From: Hoeflea phototrophica DFL-43
Lineage (GTDB): Bacteria; Pseudomonadota; Alphaproteobacteria; Rhizobiales; Rhizobiaceae
Reading direction: 5' to 3'
Length of the DNA: 64,000 nt
NCBI RefSeq assembly: GCF_000154705.2
Contig: NZ_CM002917.1
Location: forward strand, 3,917,853-3,981,852
The notes under the pieces were generated by a model. It was given only the letters and a program-made list of their open reading frames with translations. It was not told where the DNA came from and did not search any database. The position numbers were made by a program, and so were the translations under genes. This document shows positions 26,067 through 34,567 of this stretch, one piece after another (the first letter of the stretch is position 1; every line of letters begins with the position of its first letter).

Positions 26067-27563
26067 ATGAGCCAGACACCCGAAGACACCGGCCTTTCCT
26101 CCGATCAGGCAGAAGTGCGCGCGCAGAAACTCGCCATTCTGCGCCAGACCGTCGCCGAAGTGTATCCGGCACATTTTCATCGCACGCTGACCAACGAAGA
26201 GCTGAGCGAGAAATATGAAGGCATCGAGCCGGATACCTTGACCGGTGACATCGTCACCGTGGCGGGCCGGGTCTACTCCTCACGCAACTCGGGCATGTTC
26301 ATGGACATCCATGACGCCTCCGGCAAGGTTCAGATCTTCAGCCACAAGGACACCACCCCGGAAGCGGCTCGTGAGCTGCTGCCGCTGATCGACCTGGGAG
26401 ACATCATCGGGGTGACCGGCGAGGTACGCCGCACCAAGCGCGGAGAGCTCACCGTCAACGCCCACGAGATCACGATGCTCACCAAGTCGCTGCTGCCGAT
26501 GCCTGAAAAATGGCACGGCCTGTCCGACATCGAACTGCGTTACCGCAAGCGTCATCTCGACATTCTGTCCAACGCTGATTCAAAGGTGCGCTTCCAGCAA
26601 CGCTCGAAGATCGTCTCCGGAATTCGCCGCTTCATGGAAGATGACGGCTTCATGGAAATCGAGACGCCGATGTTGCACTCGGTCTATGGCGGTGCCACGG
26701 CCGAACCGTTCAAGACCCACCACAACACGCTCAAGCTCGACATGTTCCTGCGCATTGCTCCGGAGCTTTATCTCAAGCGCGCGCTGGTGTCCGGACTGAC
26801 CGACAAGGTTTTTGAGGTCAACCGCAATTTCCGCAACGAAGGCGTATCCACCCGGCACAATCCCGAATTCACGATGCTCGAATGCTATTGGGCCTATGCC
26901 GATTACGAAGACATCATGGATCTGGTCGAGCGGCTGTTCGAGACGCTGGCTCTCACCATCCACGGCAAGACCGACTTCATGTATGGCGAGACCGAGTTTT
27001 CCTTCAAGGGTCCGTTTAAGCGGGTGCCGATGCCCGATGCCGTGAAAGAAGCCACCGGCATCGATTTCCGCGCCATCGACACCGACGAAGCTGCACGCGC
27101 GGCAGCAAAGAAAGCCGGTTTTGAAATCGAGGATGACTGGACCTGGGGCGAATGCCTTGCCTTCATCTTTGAAGAGAAGGTTGAGCCAACGCTGATCCAG
27201 CCGGCCCATGTGACGCATTTCCCCAAGGACATTTCCCCCTTCGCCAAGGAAGTGCCGGGAGAGCCGCGATTGGTCGAACGGTTCGAGACCTATTGCAACA
27301 CCTGGGAACTGGGCAATGCGTTCTCCGAGCTCAATGACCCCGAAGAACAGCGCAAGCGCATGGTCGAGCAGTTGGAGCAGGCCCATGCCCGCGGCGAAAC
27401 CGACAAGCGCCTCGATGACGAGTTTCTCGATGCCATCGATCAGGGAATGCCGCCGGCAGGCGGCTTGGGAATCGGCGTCGACCGGCTGGTTATGCTGTTG
27501 ACCGACGCGCCCTCGATCCGCGACGTAATCCTGTTTCCGGCACGCAAGACCCGCGCAGATTGA
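26067..27563 (+). CDS. lysS: Lysyl-tRNA synthetase, class II
   Basis: A 498-residue class II LysRS. The N-terminal OB-fold anticodon domain (VTVAGRVYSSRNSGMFMDIHD) is followed by motif 1 (IRRFMEDDGFMEIETPML), motif 2 (FRNEGVSTRHNPEFTMLECYWAY) and motif 3 (GMPPAGGLGIGVDRLVML). From memory, many rhizobia rely on the unrelated class I LysRS, so a class II enzyme here is notable. It may be the only one or a second copy. Unlike E. coli LysS it has an insertion between motifs 2 and 3 (about residues 300-400). It follows gltX by 48 bases. Confidence 0.95.
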   Translation: MSQTPEDTGLSSDQAEVRAQKLAILRQTVAEVYPAHFHRTLTNEELSEKYEGIEPDTLTGDIVTVAGRVYSSRNSGMFMDIHDASGKVQIFSHKDTTPEAARELLPLIDLGDIIGVTGEVRRTKRGELTVNAHEITMLTKSLLPMPEKWHGLSDIELRYRKRHLDILSNADSKVRFQQRSKIVSGIRRFMEDDGFMEIETPMLHSVYGGATAEPFKTHHNTLKLDMFLRIAPELYLKRALVSGLTDKVFEVNRNFRNEGVSTRHNPEFTMLECYWAYADYEDIMDLVERLFETLALTIHGKTDFMYGETEFSFKGPFKRVPMPDAVKEATGIDFRAIDTDEAARAAAKKAGFEIEDDWTWGECLAFIFEEKVEPTLIQPAHVTHFPKDISPFAKEVPGEPRLVERFETYCNTWELGNAFSELNDPEEQRKRMVEQLEQAHARGETDKRLDDEFLDAIDQGMPPAGGLGIGVDRLVMLLTDAPSIRDVILFPARKTRAD

Positions 27564-27656
27564 TGCATGCCGCGTTGCTGGACCCGGGGCTTCAACAATC
27601 GCCCCCGGACAGACCGCGGCAACTCAGCGAAGTGTTTGCCCGCGATTGGCCGCAGA

Positions 27657-28277
27657 TCAATGCCCGGATGATTTTTCGGAAACCGCCTGGGCTTCCTCAT
27701 CGACAAGGTCGCCGTCGCAGCCTTCGATAAGCTCGAAGTCGTTATCAATGGTTTGAAGATCGGCCAATCGCATGTCGACCCTGGGCCCGAAGTAAAGTCC
27801 GCCACTGGTCGGCAATGCATCGATGTATCGCGCCTCCCATGGTTTGCCGGTGGCATACGTCTTGGAGGGGTTCGGCGCATGCGCGATCTCGGCACCAACA
27901 ACCGGGCCGCGGATCTCCGCCCGTCCGGTCGGACCTTGGTGATCCACAACCTGAACGATAACCAGGTCCGGCTTTGAGGTCTCCACAAGATGGCGCGCAA
28001 GTCGCATGCCGATGCGAACACGGTCGGCAGGCTTGACTGCGTCGGTTGATATCACCGCAATCAGCCGTTCTTCCCTGCCACGGCGGAATTCTGATTGATA
28101 CAGAGTTTTGCAGGAGCTGACGGTTTCCTCGGAGTAACCGGGAAGCAGGTGCGCGGGCGCCAAAACAAGCGCAGCTGTTCCGGACGCACCCAGCACCAGC
28201 AAAAAAACGCCCGAAAGCAAAGCCAGCTTTCGTGACATTCGAAACACATGGAAAAGACCGCGCTTCTCAGCAGCCAT
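27657..28277 (-). CDS. Conserved-looking membrane-anchored protein of unknown function
   Basis: A 206-residue protein with one N-terminal transmembrane helix or signal anchor (LALLSGVFLLVLGASGTAALVLAP) and a soluble domain of about 150 residues, probably periplasmic. The domain holds the segment LVIVQVVDHQGPTGRAEIRG and an acidic C-terminus. One cysteine follows the helix (SSCKTLYQSEF), a second is near the end (EGCDGD). I do not recognise the family. It is convergent with lysS and stands alone, upstream of the codA-like gene on the same strand with a 96-base gap. Confidence 0.7.
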   Translation of the reverse strand: MAAEKRGLFHVFRMSRKLALLSGVFLLVLGASGTAALVLAPAHLLPGYSEETVSSCKTLYQSEFRRGREERLIAVISTDAVKPADRVRIGMRLARHLVETSKPDLVIVQVVDHQGPTGRAEIRGPVVGAEIAHAPNPSKTYATGKPWEARYIDALPTSGGLYFGPRVDMRLADLQTIDNDFELIEGCDGDLVDEEAQAVSEKSSGH

Positions 28278-28373
28278 ACCAACAACACCCTTTACGCAAA
28301 ACTAGATGCTATTGTTTACCCGTATCCGCTTTCTCAAGTGTTAACTTCGGCCAACTGTTTGGTCCAACGGAGC

Positions 28374-29681
28374 CTATTGCCGTAGCTTCGAGGCCGCGGC
28401 CTTCGGAACCTCGAAGCGCCGGTCGATCGCCGCCTCCCGTCCGGGTATGGCGATGTGCATCGGAGAGCGTTCACGCCGCGCGATCACCTTGCCGCGCGCT
28501 ATGACCATCAACCGGGTTGCACGAAGTCGCACCGCCTCGATCGGGTTGCCGGCGTCGAGTACCACCAGGTCGGCCCGTTTGCCGACCGCGAGGCCATAAT
28601 CCTTTAGCCCCATGATGTCAGCACTTTCCGTGGTCACCATGTCAAAACAGCGGCGCATGTCTGCAGGGCTTGTCATCTGAGCCACGTGCAACCCCATGAA
28701 GGCAACATCAAGCATGTCTGCGGATCCCAGTGGATACCAGGGATCGAGCACGCAATCCTGCCCGAATCCGACCTTGATCCCCTGGGCCAGCATCTCGGGC
28801 ACACGGGTCATTCCCCGGCGCTTGGGGTAGGTGTCGTGGCGGCCCTGGATGGTGATGTTGATCAGCGGATTGGGGATTGCGGCCACTTGAGCCTCCGCGA
28901 TCAGCGGCAGCAGTTTGGACACATAATAGTTGTCCATCGAATGCATCGATGTCAGATGCGAACCGGCAACACGGCCCTGCAGGCCAAGCCGCTGGGTCTC
29001 ATAGGCAAGTTGCTCAATGTGACGGGACATCGGATCGTCGGTCTCGTCGCAATGCATATCAACCATCAGCCCACGCTTGGCGGCAATCTCGCAAAGTTCC
29101 GTCACCGAAGCACGGCCATCGGCCATGGTACGCTCGAAATGCGGGATACCACCGACCACATCGACTCCCAGATCCAGCGCCCGGATGGTATTCTCACGCG
29201 CATTCGGTGAGCGGTAAAGACCGTCCTGCGGAAACGCCACAAGCTGCAGATCGATATAGTCCGCAACCTGCTTCCTCACCTCAAGCAGCGCTTCCACTGC
29301 CAGCAACCGGTCGTCGCAGACATCAACATGGGTGCGGATCGCCAGAAGTCCCATAGAGGCCGCCCAATCGCAATAAGCCAAAGCCCGCTCGATCACCGCC
29401 TCATGAGTGAGCAGCGGCTTGAGTTCGCCCCACAGCGCAATCCCTTCAAGCAGTGTGCCGGAAGAATTGATCCGTGGCTGGCCGTAAGACAGGGTCGCAT
29501 CCATGTGAAAATGCGGATCCACAAACGGCGGCGACACCAGGTTGCCCGACACATCAAGGGTCTCACCGGCTTCAGCTTCGATGTCGGGTGCAATGGCCAC
29601 GATTGATCCATTTGCTATCGCAATATCAGCTATCGTTCCGTCGGGCAGCACGCCACCCTTGAGCAATGTGTCGAAACTCAT
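28374..29681 (-). CDS. Cytosine deaminase-like amidohydrolase
   Basis: A 435-residue amidohydrolase. Metal ligands: FVDPHFHMDATL (HxH), VDMHCDETDD (His and Glu), the GSHLTSMHSMD segment and FGQDCVLDPWYPLGSADML (Asp). This pattern matches CodA, which deaminates cytosine to uracil. Related enzymes act on isoguanine, creatinine or triazines. It is the last gene of a minus-strand operon with a nucleobase/nucleoside-type ABC transporter and overlaps the permease stop by ATGA, so a pyrimidine or purine substrate is likely. Confidence 0.87.
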   Translation of the reverse strand: MSFDTLLKGGVLPDGTIADIAIANGSIVAIAPDIEAEAGETLDVSGNLVSPPFVDPHFHMDATLSYGQPRINSSGTLLEGIALWGELKPLLTHEAVIERALAYCDWAASMGLLAIRTHVDVCDDRLLAVEALLEVRKQVADYIDLQLVAFPQDGLYRSPNARENTIRALDLGVDVVGGIPHFERTMADGRASVTELCEIAAKRGLMVDMHCDETDDPMSRHIEQLAYETQRLGLQGRVAGSHLTSMHSMDNYYVSKLLPLIAEAQVAAIPNPLINITIQGRHDTYPKRRGMTRVPEMLAQGIKVGFGQDCVLDPWYPLGSADMLDVAFMGLHVAQMTSPADMRRCFDMVTTESADIMGLKDYGLAVGKRADLVVLDAGNPIEAVRLRATRLMVIARGKVIARRERSPMHIAIPGREAAIDRRFEVPKAAASKLRQ

Positions 29682-30622
29682 CTCTCGCCTTTCTGATAGG
29701 GGATCATCAACGCCTTGGGATAGGTCGCCCGCCTGGCGACGACGACCAACGCCACGATGGAGAGCACGAACGGCATCATCAGGAAGATCTGATAGGGAAT
29801 GACGCCACCGGTAATCTGCTGCAAGCGGATCTGATAGGCATCAAAGGCCGCAAACAGGATCGCACCGATCAGCGCCTTGCCCGGCCGCCAGGAACCGAAC
29901 ACCACCAGCGCGATGGCGATCCACCCACGGCCATTGATCATCTCGAAGAAGAACGAGTTGAATGCCGACATGGTTAGAAACGCCCCGCCGATTGCCATCA
30001 ACGCCGAGCCCGCCATCACGGCGCCGATCCGTATGGCAGTGACCGAAATGCCCTGGGCCTCTACGGCTGAAGGATTTTCGCCAACCGCACGCACAGCGAC
30101 GCCCACCGGTGTGCGGTAAAGCACAAAGGCGACAACAGCGACCGTGAGATAGGCGAGATAGGTGAGTGGTGTCTGATTGAACAAGGCCGGACCAAGCACC
30201 GGAATGTCCAACAGCAATGGCACTGCGAAGGGTTCGAACGGCTCGATCTTGGGTGGTGAGGACACCTCCGGAAGCAGGATCCGATAGGTGAAATAGGTCA
30301 GGCTCGACGCAAGCAGGGTGATGCCAATCCCGGTGACATGCTGCGACAGCCCGAGCGGCACGGTGAGGAACCCGTGCAACAGTCCGAACATCGCCCCGGT
30401 CATCGCCGCAACAAACACACCTGTCCAAAGATCTCCGCCCATATAGACGGTGAACCAGCCGGTGAACGCTCCAGCGACCATGATTCCCTCGATCCCGAGA
30501 TTGAGCACGCCGGCGCGCTCGCAGATCAGTTCTCCCATGGTGGCGAATATCAGCGGCGAGGCGATGCGGATCGCCGCGACCCAGAAGCTGGCAGTGAACA
30601 GGATTTCGATGGCTTCTGTCAT
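29678..30622 (-). CDS. BMP-type nucleoside ABC transporter, permease 2
   Basis: A 314-residue inner-membrane permease of the branched-chain/BPD_transp_2 family with about nine helices. MGELICERAGVLNLGIEGIMVAGAF near the N-terminus is the hallmark of the nucleoside (YufQ/NupQ-type) permeases, and TGIGITLLASSLTYFTYR and AVGENPSAVEAQGISV follow. With the second permease it forms the channel of the importer. It is separated by one base from the upstream permease and overlaps the amidohydrolase start. Confidence 0.9.
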   Translation of the reverse strand: MTEAIEILFTASFWVAAIRIASPLIFATMGELICERAGVLNLGIEGIMVAGAFTGWFTVYMGGDLWTGVFVAAMTGAMFGLLHGFLTVPLGLSQHVTGIGITLLASSLTYFTYRILLPEVSSPPKIEPFEPFAVPLLLDIPVLGPALFNQTPLTYLAYLTVAVVAFVLYRTPVGVAVRAVGENPSAVEAQGISVTAIRIGAVMAGSALMAIGGAFLTMSAFNSFFFEMINGRGWIAIALVVFGSWRPGKALIGAILFAAFDAYQIRLQQITGGVIPYQIFLMMPFVLSIVALVVVARRATYPKALMIPYQKGER

Positions 30623-30623
30623 G

Positions 30624-31673
30624 TCACCTCCAGCGCACGCGGTAGCGCATCAGCATGATCGCCGTGACCATTGTCAGAAGCGAGGTCGCCACCATCACAT
30701 CCGCGATGTAGCTCGGCACATTGGCGCTGCGGCTCATAGCGTCGGCACCCACGAAGATCCCCGCCACGAAGATCGCAGCGGCAACGACCCCCAATGGATT
30801 GAGCAGCGCCAGCATGGCCACCACGATACCGGTGTAGCCATAGCCCGGCGACAGATCGAGCGTCAGATTGCCCTTGAGCCCCGCCACTTCCGAGAAGCCG
30901 GCAAGAGCTGCCAGCCCACCGGACAGAAGCGCCGTCTTGACGATCACGCGATTGACCGGAATGCCTGCGAAGCGTGCCGCTTCCGCATTGTGGCCAACGG
31001 CGCGCATCTCATAGCCAAGCACGGTCTTCTTCATGATCACCCACACAATGATCGCCGAGACGATGGCCAGGATGAAACCAAAATGCAGCCGCTTGCCCTG
31101 GATCAGCCGGGGCAATTGCGCCTCTTCGATCACCCGCCTGGATTGCGGCCAACCAAGGCCCATCGGGTCCTTGAGGACCCCCTCAAGCAGCATCGAGACA
31201 AAAAGGATCACGATGAAATTCAGCAACAGCGTGGTAACCACCTCATCGACGCCAAACCGGGTCTTGAGAATGGCCGGCCCCAGAAGCGCCAGTGCGCCGG
31301 TCAGCATGACCACAAAGATGATCAGCGGGATCAGCCCGGCCGAGGGCAGCGTCACCGCCCCGGTGCCCAGAACGACGGTCATCACGGCACCCAGATAGAG
31401 CTGCGCCTCGGCGCCGATGTTCCAGAGCCGCGCGCGAAACGCCACCGCCACGGCAAGTCCGGTGAAGATAAGCGGCGTGGCACGGGTCAGCGTTTCCACC
31501 AAAGCGAATTGCGACCCGGCGGCGCCCTTGAAGACCAGATAAAACACGGTGATGGGAGAGGCCCCGGCGATCATCACCAGCACCGAGGAAAAGACGACCG
31601 TTGCAGCGATCGCAGCCAAGGGCCACAAGACCGTCGCCGTGGCGGAGGTTGCAGCTCTGGGTTCAAGCCGCAT
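30624..31673 (-). CDS. BMP-type nucleoside ABC transporter, permease 1
   Basis: A 349-residue permease with about ten helices. PLIFTGLAVAVAFRARLWNIGAEAQLYLGA is the family signature (YufP/NupP-type). AVGHNAEAARFAGIPVNRVI matches the cytoplasmic EAA-like loop. The ATG at 31673 has a perfect GGAGG eight bases upstream; the frame also has an ATG at 31697, which lacks it. The gene overlaps the end of the ATPase gene by about 10 bases. Confidence 0.9.
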   Translation of the reverse strand: MRLEPRAATSATATVLWPLAAIAATVVFSSVLVMIAGASPITVFYLVFKGAAGSQFALVETLTRATPLIFTGLAVAVAFRARLWNIGAEAQLYLGAVMTVVLGTGAVTLPSAGLIPLIIFVVMLTGALALLGPAILKTRFGVDEVVTTLLLNFIVILFVSMLLEGVLKDPMGLGWPQSRRVIEEAQLPRLIQGKRLHFGFILAIVSAIIVWVIMKKTVLGYEMRAVGHNAEAARFAGIPVNRVIVKTALLSGGLAALAGFSEVAGLKGNLTLDLSPGYGYTGIVVAMLALLNPLGVVAAAIFVAGIFVGADAMSRSANVPSYIADVMVATSLLTMVTAIMLMRYRVRWR

Positions 31674-33213
31674 GATGTTCGCCTCCATCCAGCCCATGGC
31701 CGGCCATCAGTTCTCCCAGTTCCATCACCGAGAGCTGGCCGCGCTCGGAAGGCGGCGAAAGGTGTCCGCGATGAATCACTAGAATGCGGTCCGACAACGT
31801 CTGAATCTCGTCGAGATCCTCGGAAATCAAAAGCACTGCCGCACCACGGTCCCGCGCCTCAATCAGCCTTGCATGAACATAGGCGACCGCACCGACATCA
31901 AGCCCGCGCGTCGGTTGACTTGCGAGGATGATGTCCGGGTCGCCATCAAGCGCACGCCCGAGGATCAGCTTCTGCATGTTGCCACCCGAAAGCAGCCGCA
32001 CGCGCGCTTCCGGCGACGGGCATTTGACATCATAGGCCTTGATGATGTCGCTGGCGAAGCCGGCCGCAGCACCCCAGTCCAGAAAGCCGAATTTTGAAAA
32101 CCGCGGGCTGCGATAGGCTTCCGAAATCACGTTCTCGGCAACGCTCATGTCGCCGATCATGCCAGTCGCATGGCGGTCCTCGGGAATTCGGCCAAGGCCG
32201 TTTTCAAGCGCTGCGCGCGGGGACCATTTGCCAGCCGGCCTGCCATGGACGACAATCTCGCCCTCGCCGACTTCGAGCGTGCCGGCGATCAGGGCCGCAA
32301 GCGCAGCCTGACCATTGCCGGAAATCCCGGCCAGCCCAGTGATCTCGCCACCAAGCAATTGCATCGAGACATGGTTCAGCCCCGAACCGCCAAGACTGCG
32401 GGTCGAAACGGATTTGAGTTCAAACAGGGTCTGGCCGGGGTTGGGCGGACCGACCTCGTTGACCGGCAATTGACCGCCAACCATAAGCTCCGCCAGTTCA
32501 CGCCTTGTGGCTTGGCTGGTCACGCGCTCGCCTGCGAGCTTGCCACCGCGCAACACCACCACACGGTCTGCGACCGACTGGACTTCGCCCAGCTTGTGAG
32601 AAATGAAGATCACCGAAAGACCTGCAGCCACCAGCTTCTTCAGAGTGGCGAACAAAGCTTCCGTTTCCATCGGCGTGAGTACTGCAGTCGGCTCGTCAAG
32701 AATGAGGATACGAGCCTCACGGTACAGCGCCTTGAGGATTTCGACCCTCTGCCGTTCGCCCACCGAGAGATCCAGGATTTGCCGGTCCGGATCGACCTCG
32801 AGCCCGTAATCCGCCGACAACGCACGGATTCTGGTCCGCGCGGCGGCCTTGCCGAGGCTCAAAGACCAGAGCGGTCTGGTGCCGAGCACGATGTTTTCCA
32901 ACACACTCATCTGGTCGGCGAGCGTGAAGTGCTGATGCACCATGCCGATACCCGCCGCCAACGCCGCGTTCGGGTCACCTGACGGCAGCGCCTTTCCGAA
33001 GGCTTCAATGCTGCCTTCGTCGGCGGTGTAATGGCCGAAAAGGATGTTCATCAGCGTGGTTTTTCCAGCGCCGTTCTCACCCAGAAGCGCCACCACTTCG
33101 CCGCGTCCCAGCGACAGTGAAATGGCGTCGTTGGCCACCAGCGGACCAAAGCGCTTGGTAATGCCCGTGAGGCGGAGAACAGTCTCCGCCTCCGGGCGCG
33201 CGTCCGCGTTCAT
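31663..33213 (-). CDS. BMP-type nucleoside ABC transporter, double ATPase
   Basis: A 516-residue protein with two fused ATPase domains, as in the sugar and nucleoside CUT2-like importers. The first has Walker A GENGAGKTTLM, signature LSVGERQRVEILKAL and Walker B LILDEPTAVLTP. The second has the degenerate GISGNGQAALAALI, LLSGGNMQKLILGRAL and DIILASQPTRGLD. The weak second Walker A is typical of this group. It energises import of a nucleoside or nucleobase by the neighbouring permeases. Its start shares one base with the binding-protein stop (TGATG). Confidence 0.94.
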   Translation of the reverse strand: MNADARPEAETVLRLTGITKRFGPLVANDAISLSLGRGEVVALLGENGAGKTTLMNILFGHYTADEGSIEAFGKALPSGDPNAALAAGIGMVHQHFTLADQMSVLENIVLGTRPLWSLSLGKAAARTRIRALSADYGLEVDPDRQILDLSVGERQRVEILKALYREARILILDEPTAVLTPMETEALFATLKKLVAAGLSVIFISHKLGEVQSVADRVVVLRGGKLAGERVTSQATRRELAELMVGGQLPVNEVGPPNPGQTLFELKSVSTRSLGGSGLNHVSMQLLGGEITGLAGISGNGQAALAALIAGTLEVGEGEIVVHGRPAGKWSPRAALENGLGRIPEDRHATGMIGDMSVAENVISEAYRSPRFSKFGFLDWGAAAGFASDIIKAYDVKCPSPEARVRLLSGGNMQKLILGRALDGDPDIILASQPTRGLDVGAVAYVHARLIEARDRGAAVLLISEDLDEIQTLSDRILVIHRGHLSPPSERGQLSVMELGELMAGHGLDGGEHHAA

Positions 33214-34250
33214 CAGCTGGACTTGGGCTCTTCGTCGTTGATCTCGACCACGAAATCGCCGGCCTTGATCGCGGCTTCCCGCTCCATGGCAAGCTTCACC
33301 GCAGCGTCCGGCACCTTGCCCTCGAAAGTGCCGAGCGGTGCCAGCGAGCAGCCGCCTTCCTTCATGAAGGAGTAGACGCCGTAATTGTCAGCCTTGAAGG
33401 AACCCGCCTTGACCATCTCGATGGCCTTGTCGAGCGTTGGCTCGAAGTGCCAGATCGCCGAGGCGACGACGGTGTCGGGATAATCTGCCTGGGTGTCGAT
33501 CACATTGCCGATCGCCAGAATGCCTTTCTCCTTGGCCGCATCGGACACACCGAACCGCTCCGCGTAGAGAACATCAGCACCGGCATCGATCTGGGCGAAG
33601 GCAGTTTCCTTGGCCTTCGGCGGATCAAACCAGGAGCCGATAAAGGCCACCTGGAAAGTTGTGTCGGGTGCAGTTTCGCGAACGCCTGCCATGAAGGCAT
33701 GCATCAGCCGGTTGACCTCGGGGATCGGGAAGCCGCCGACCATACCCATCTTGTTGGTCTTGGTCATGGCGCCTGCGATGATGCCGGAAAGGTAGGACGC
33801 ATCCTGAATGTAGTTGTCAAACACGGCAAAGTTGGGCGTGTCATCCTTGGGCAGGAAGCTCGAGCCCATCAGATAGGCGGTTTCAGGATAATCGCGCGCC
33901 ACCTGGCGTGCGGCATCCTCAACGGCAAAGACTTCGCCTATGATCAGGTCGTGACCGGCTTCCGAATATTCGCGCATGACGCGCTCGTAGTCATTGTTCG
34001 AGGTGTTTTCCGAAAACACATACTCGATGTCGCCACGCGCCACCGCCGCATTGGCGGCCAGGTGAATGCGGCTGACCCACTGCTGTTCCACCGGTACGGT
34101 GTAGATTGCAGCGACCTTCAGCGGCCCTTCAGCGCGCGCCTTGCCGATGAGACCCGGCATGGAAAGCGCTGCTGCACCGGCCGCCGCGCCGGCGAGCACC
34201 TGGCGGCGTTTGAGAAGAGAAAGTGGATTGGAAGTCTTGATTGTGGGCAT
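33213..34250 (-). CDS. BMP-family substrate-binding lipoprotein-like protein
   Basis: A 345-residue binding protein of the BMP/PnrA family, first gene of the operon. It has a Tat-like N-terminus with twin arginine (LLKRRQVLAGAAAGAAALSM) and cleavage likely near GKARAEG, so it is exported to the periplasm. The fold is seen in VAAIYTVPVEQQWVSRIH, EYVFSENTSNNDYERVM, LIIGEVFAVEDAARQVA and KMGMVGGFPIPEVNRLM. No lipobox cysteine is seen, unlike many BMP proteins. The ATG at 34250 follows AGGAG; a longer frame is rejected. The ligand is probably a nucleoside or base, judged from the deaminase in the operon. Confidence 0.9.
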   Translation of the reverse strand: MPTIKTSNPLSLLKRRQVLAGAAAGAAALSMPGLIGKARAEGPLKVAAIYTVPVEQQWVSRIHLAANAAVARGDIEYVFSENTSNNDYERVMREYSEAGHDLIIGEVFAVEDAARQVARDYPETAYLMGSSFLPKDDTPNFAVFDNYIQDASYLSGIIAGAMTKTNKMGMVGGFPIPEVNRLMHAFMAGVRETAPDTTFQVAFIGSWFDPPKAKETAFAQIDAGADVLYAERFGVSDAAKEKGILAIGNVIDTQADYPDTVVASAIWHFEPTLDKAIEMVKAGSFKADNYGVYSFMKEGGCSLAPLGTFEGKVPDAAVKLAMEREAAIKAGDFVVEINDEEPKSS

Positions 34251-34567
34251 GGCTGACGCTCCTGTTGAACTGTGATGATGGCTGTACCCGTTATTATTTT
34301 TGACCAAACGATAAAACGCCTTTGCGGTCTTGGCAAGACACTGAATCAATCTTACAAAAACACCACTTACGGTCGCTACTATGCTCCCGATTGCACGCAA
34401 TCCTGCGGTCAGCCAACCGGGCCAATTGGCCACATCAGATCAGGCCAGTCGCCAATTGGGGTTGCACATTTGCCCCAGTCGGGCACAACAGCAATGGTGT
34501 ATCGGAGGCGACACCATCTCCGTCATGGACCGCCTGTCCGCGCGCCATCTGAAAGGATCGGACCAGT
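34251..34567. other. Divergent promoter region between the BMP operon and ackA
   Basis: 317 bases without a gene. The left part (34285-34330) is AT-rich and contains the RutR-like site described separately, close to where the BMP operon promoter should be. The right part is GC-rich with no clear element. AAGGA about ten bases before 34568 is the ackA ribosome site. Confidence 0.5.
34300..34315 (-). promoter_or_regulatory. RutR-like operator candidate
   Basis: TTGACCAAACGATAAA matches the published RutR consensus TTGACCANNTGGTCAA at 11 of 14 defined positions, with one perfect half-site. It lies 50 bases before the binding-protein start. RutR responds to uracil, which fits an operon with a cytosine deaminase. 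No rutR gene is in the window. Confidence 0.35.

Noticed and set aside
27564..27656. Possible terminator hairpin after lysS (CCGGGGC with GCCCCCGG)
   Set aside because: The stem is imperfect and no T-run follows; it may help termination between convergent genes but is not strong enough to list.
30450..31931. 493-codon plus-strand frame antisense to the nucleoside permease and ATPase genes
   Set aside because: Its composition is rich in His, Arg, Gln and Asp without any domain, and the opposite strand carries clear ABC transporter genes.
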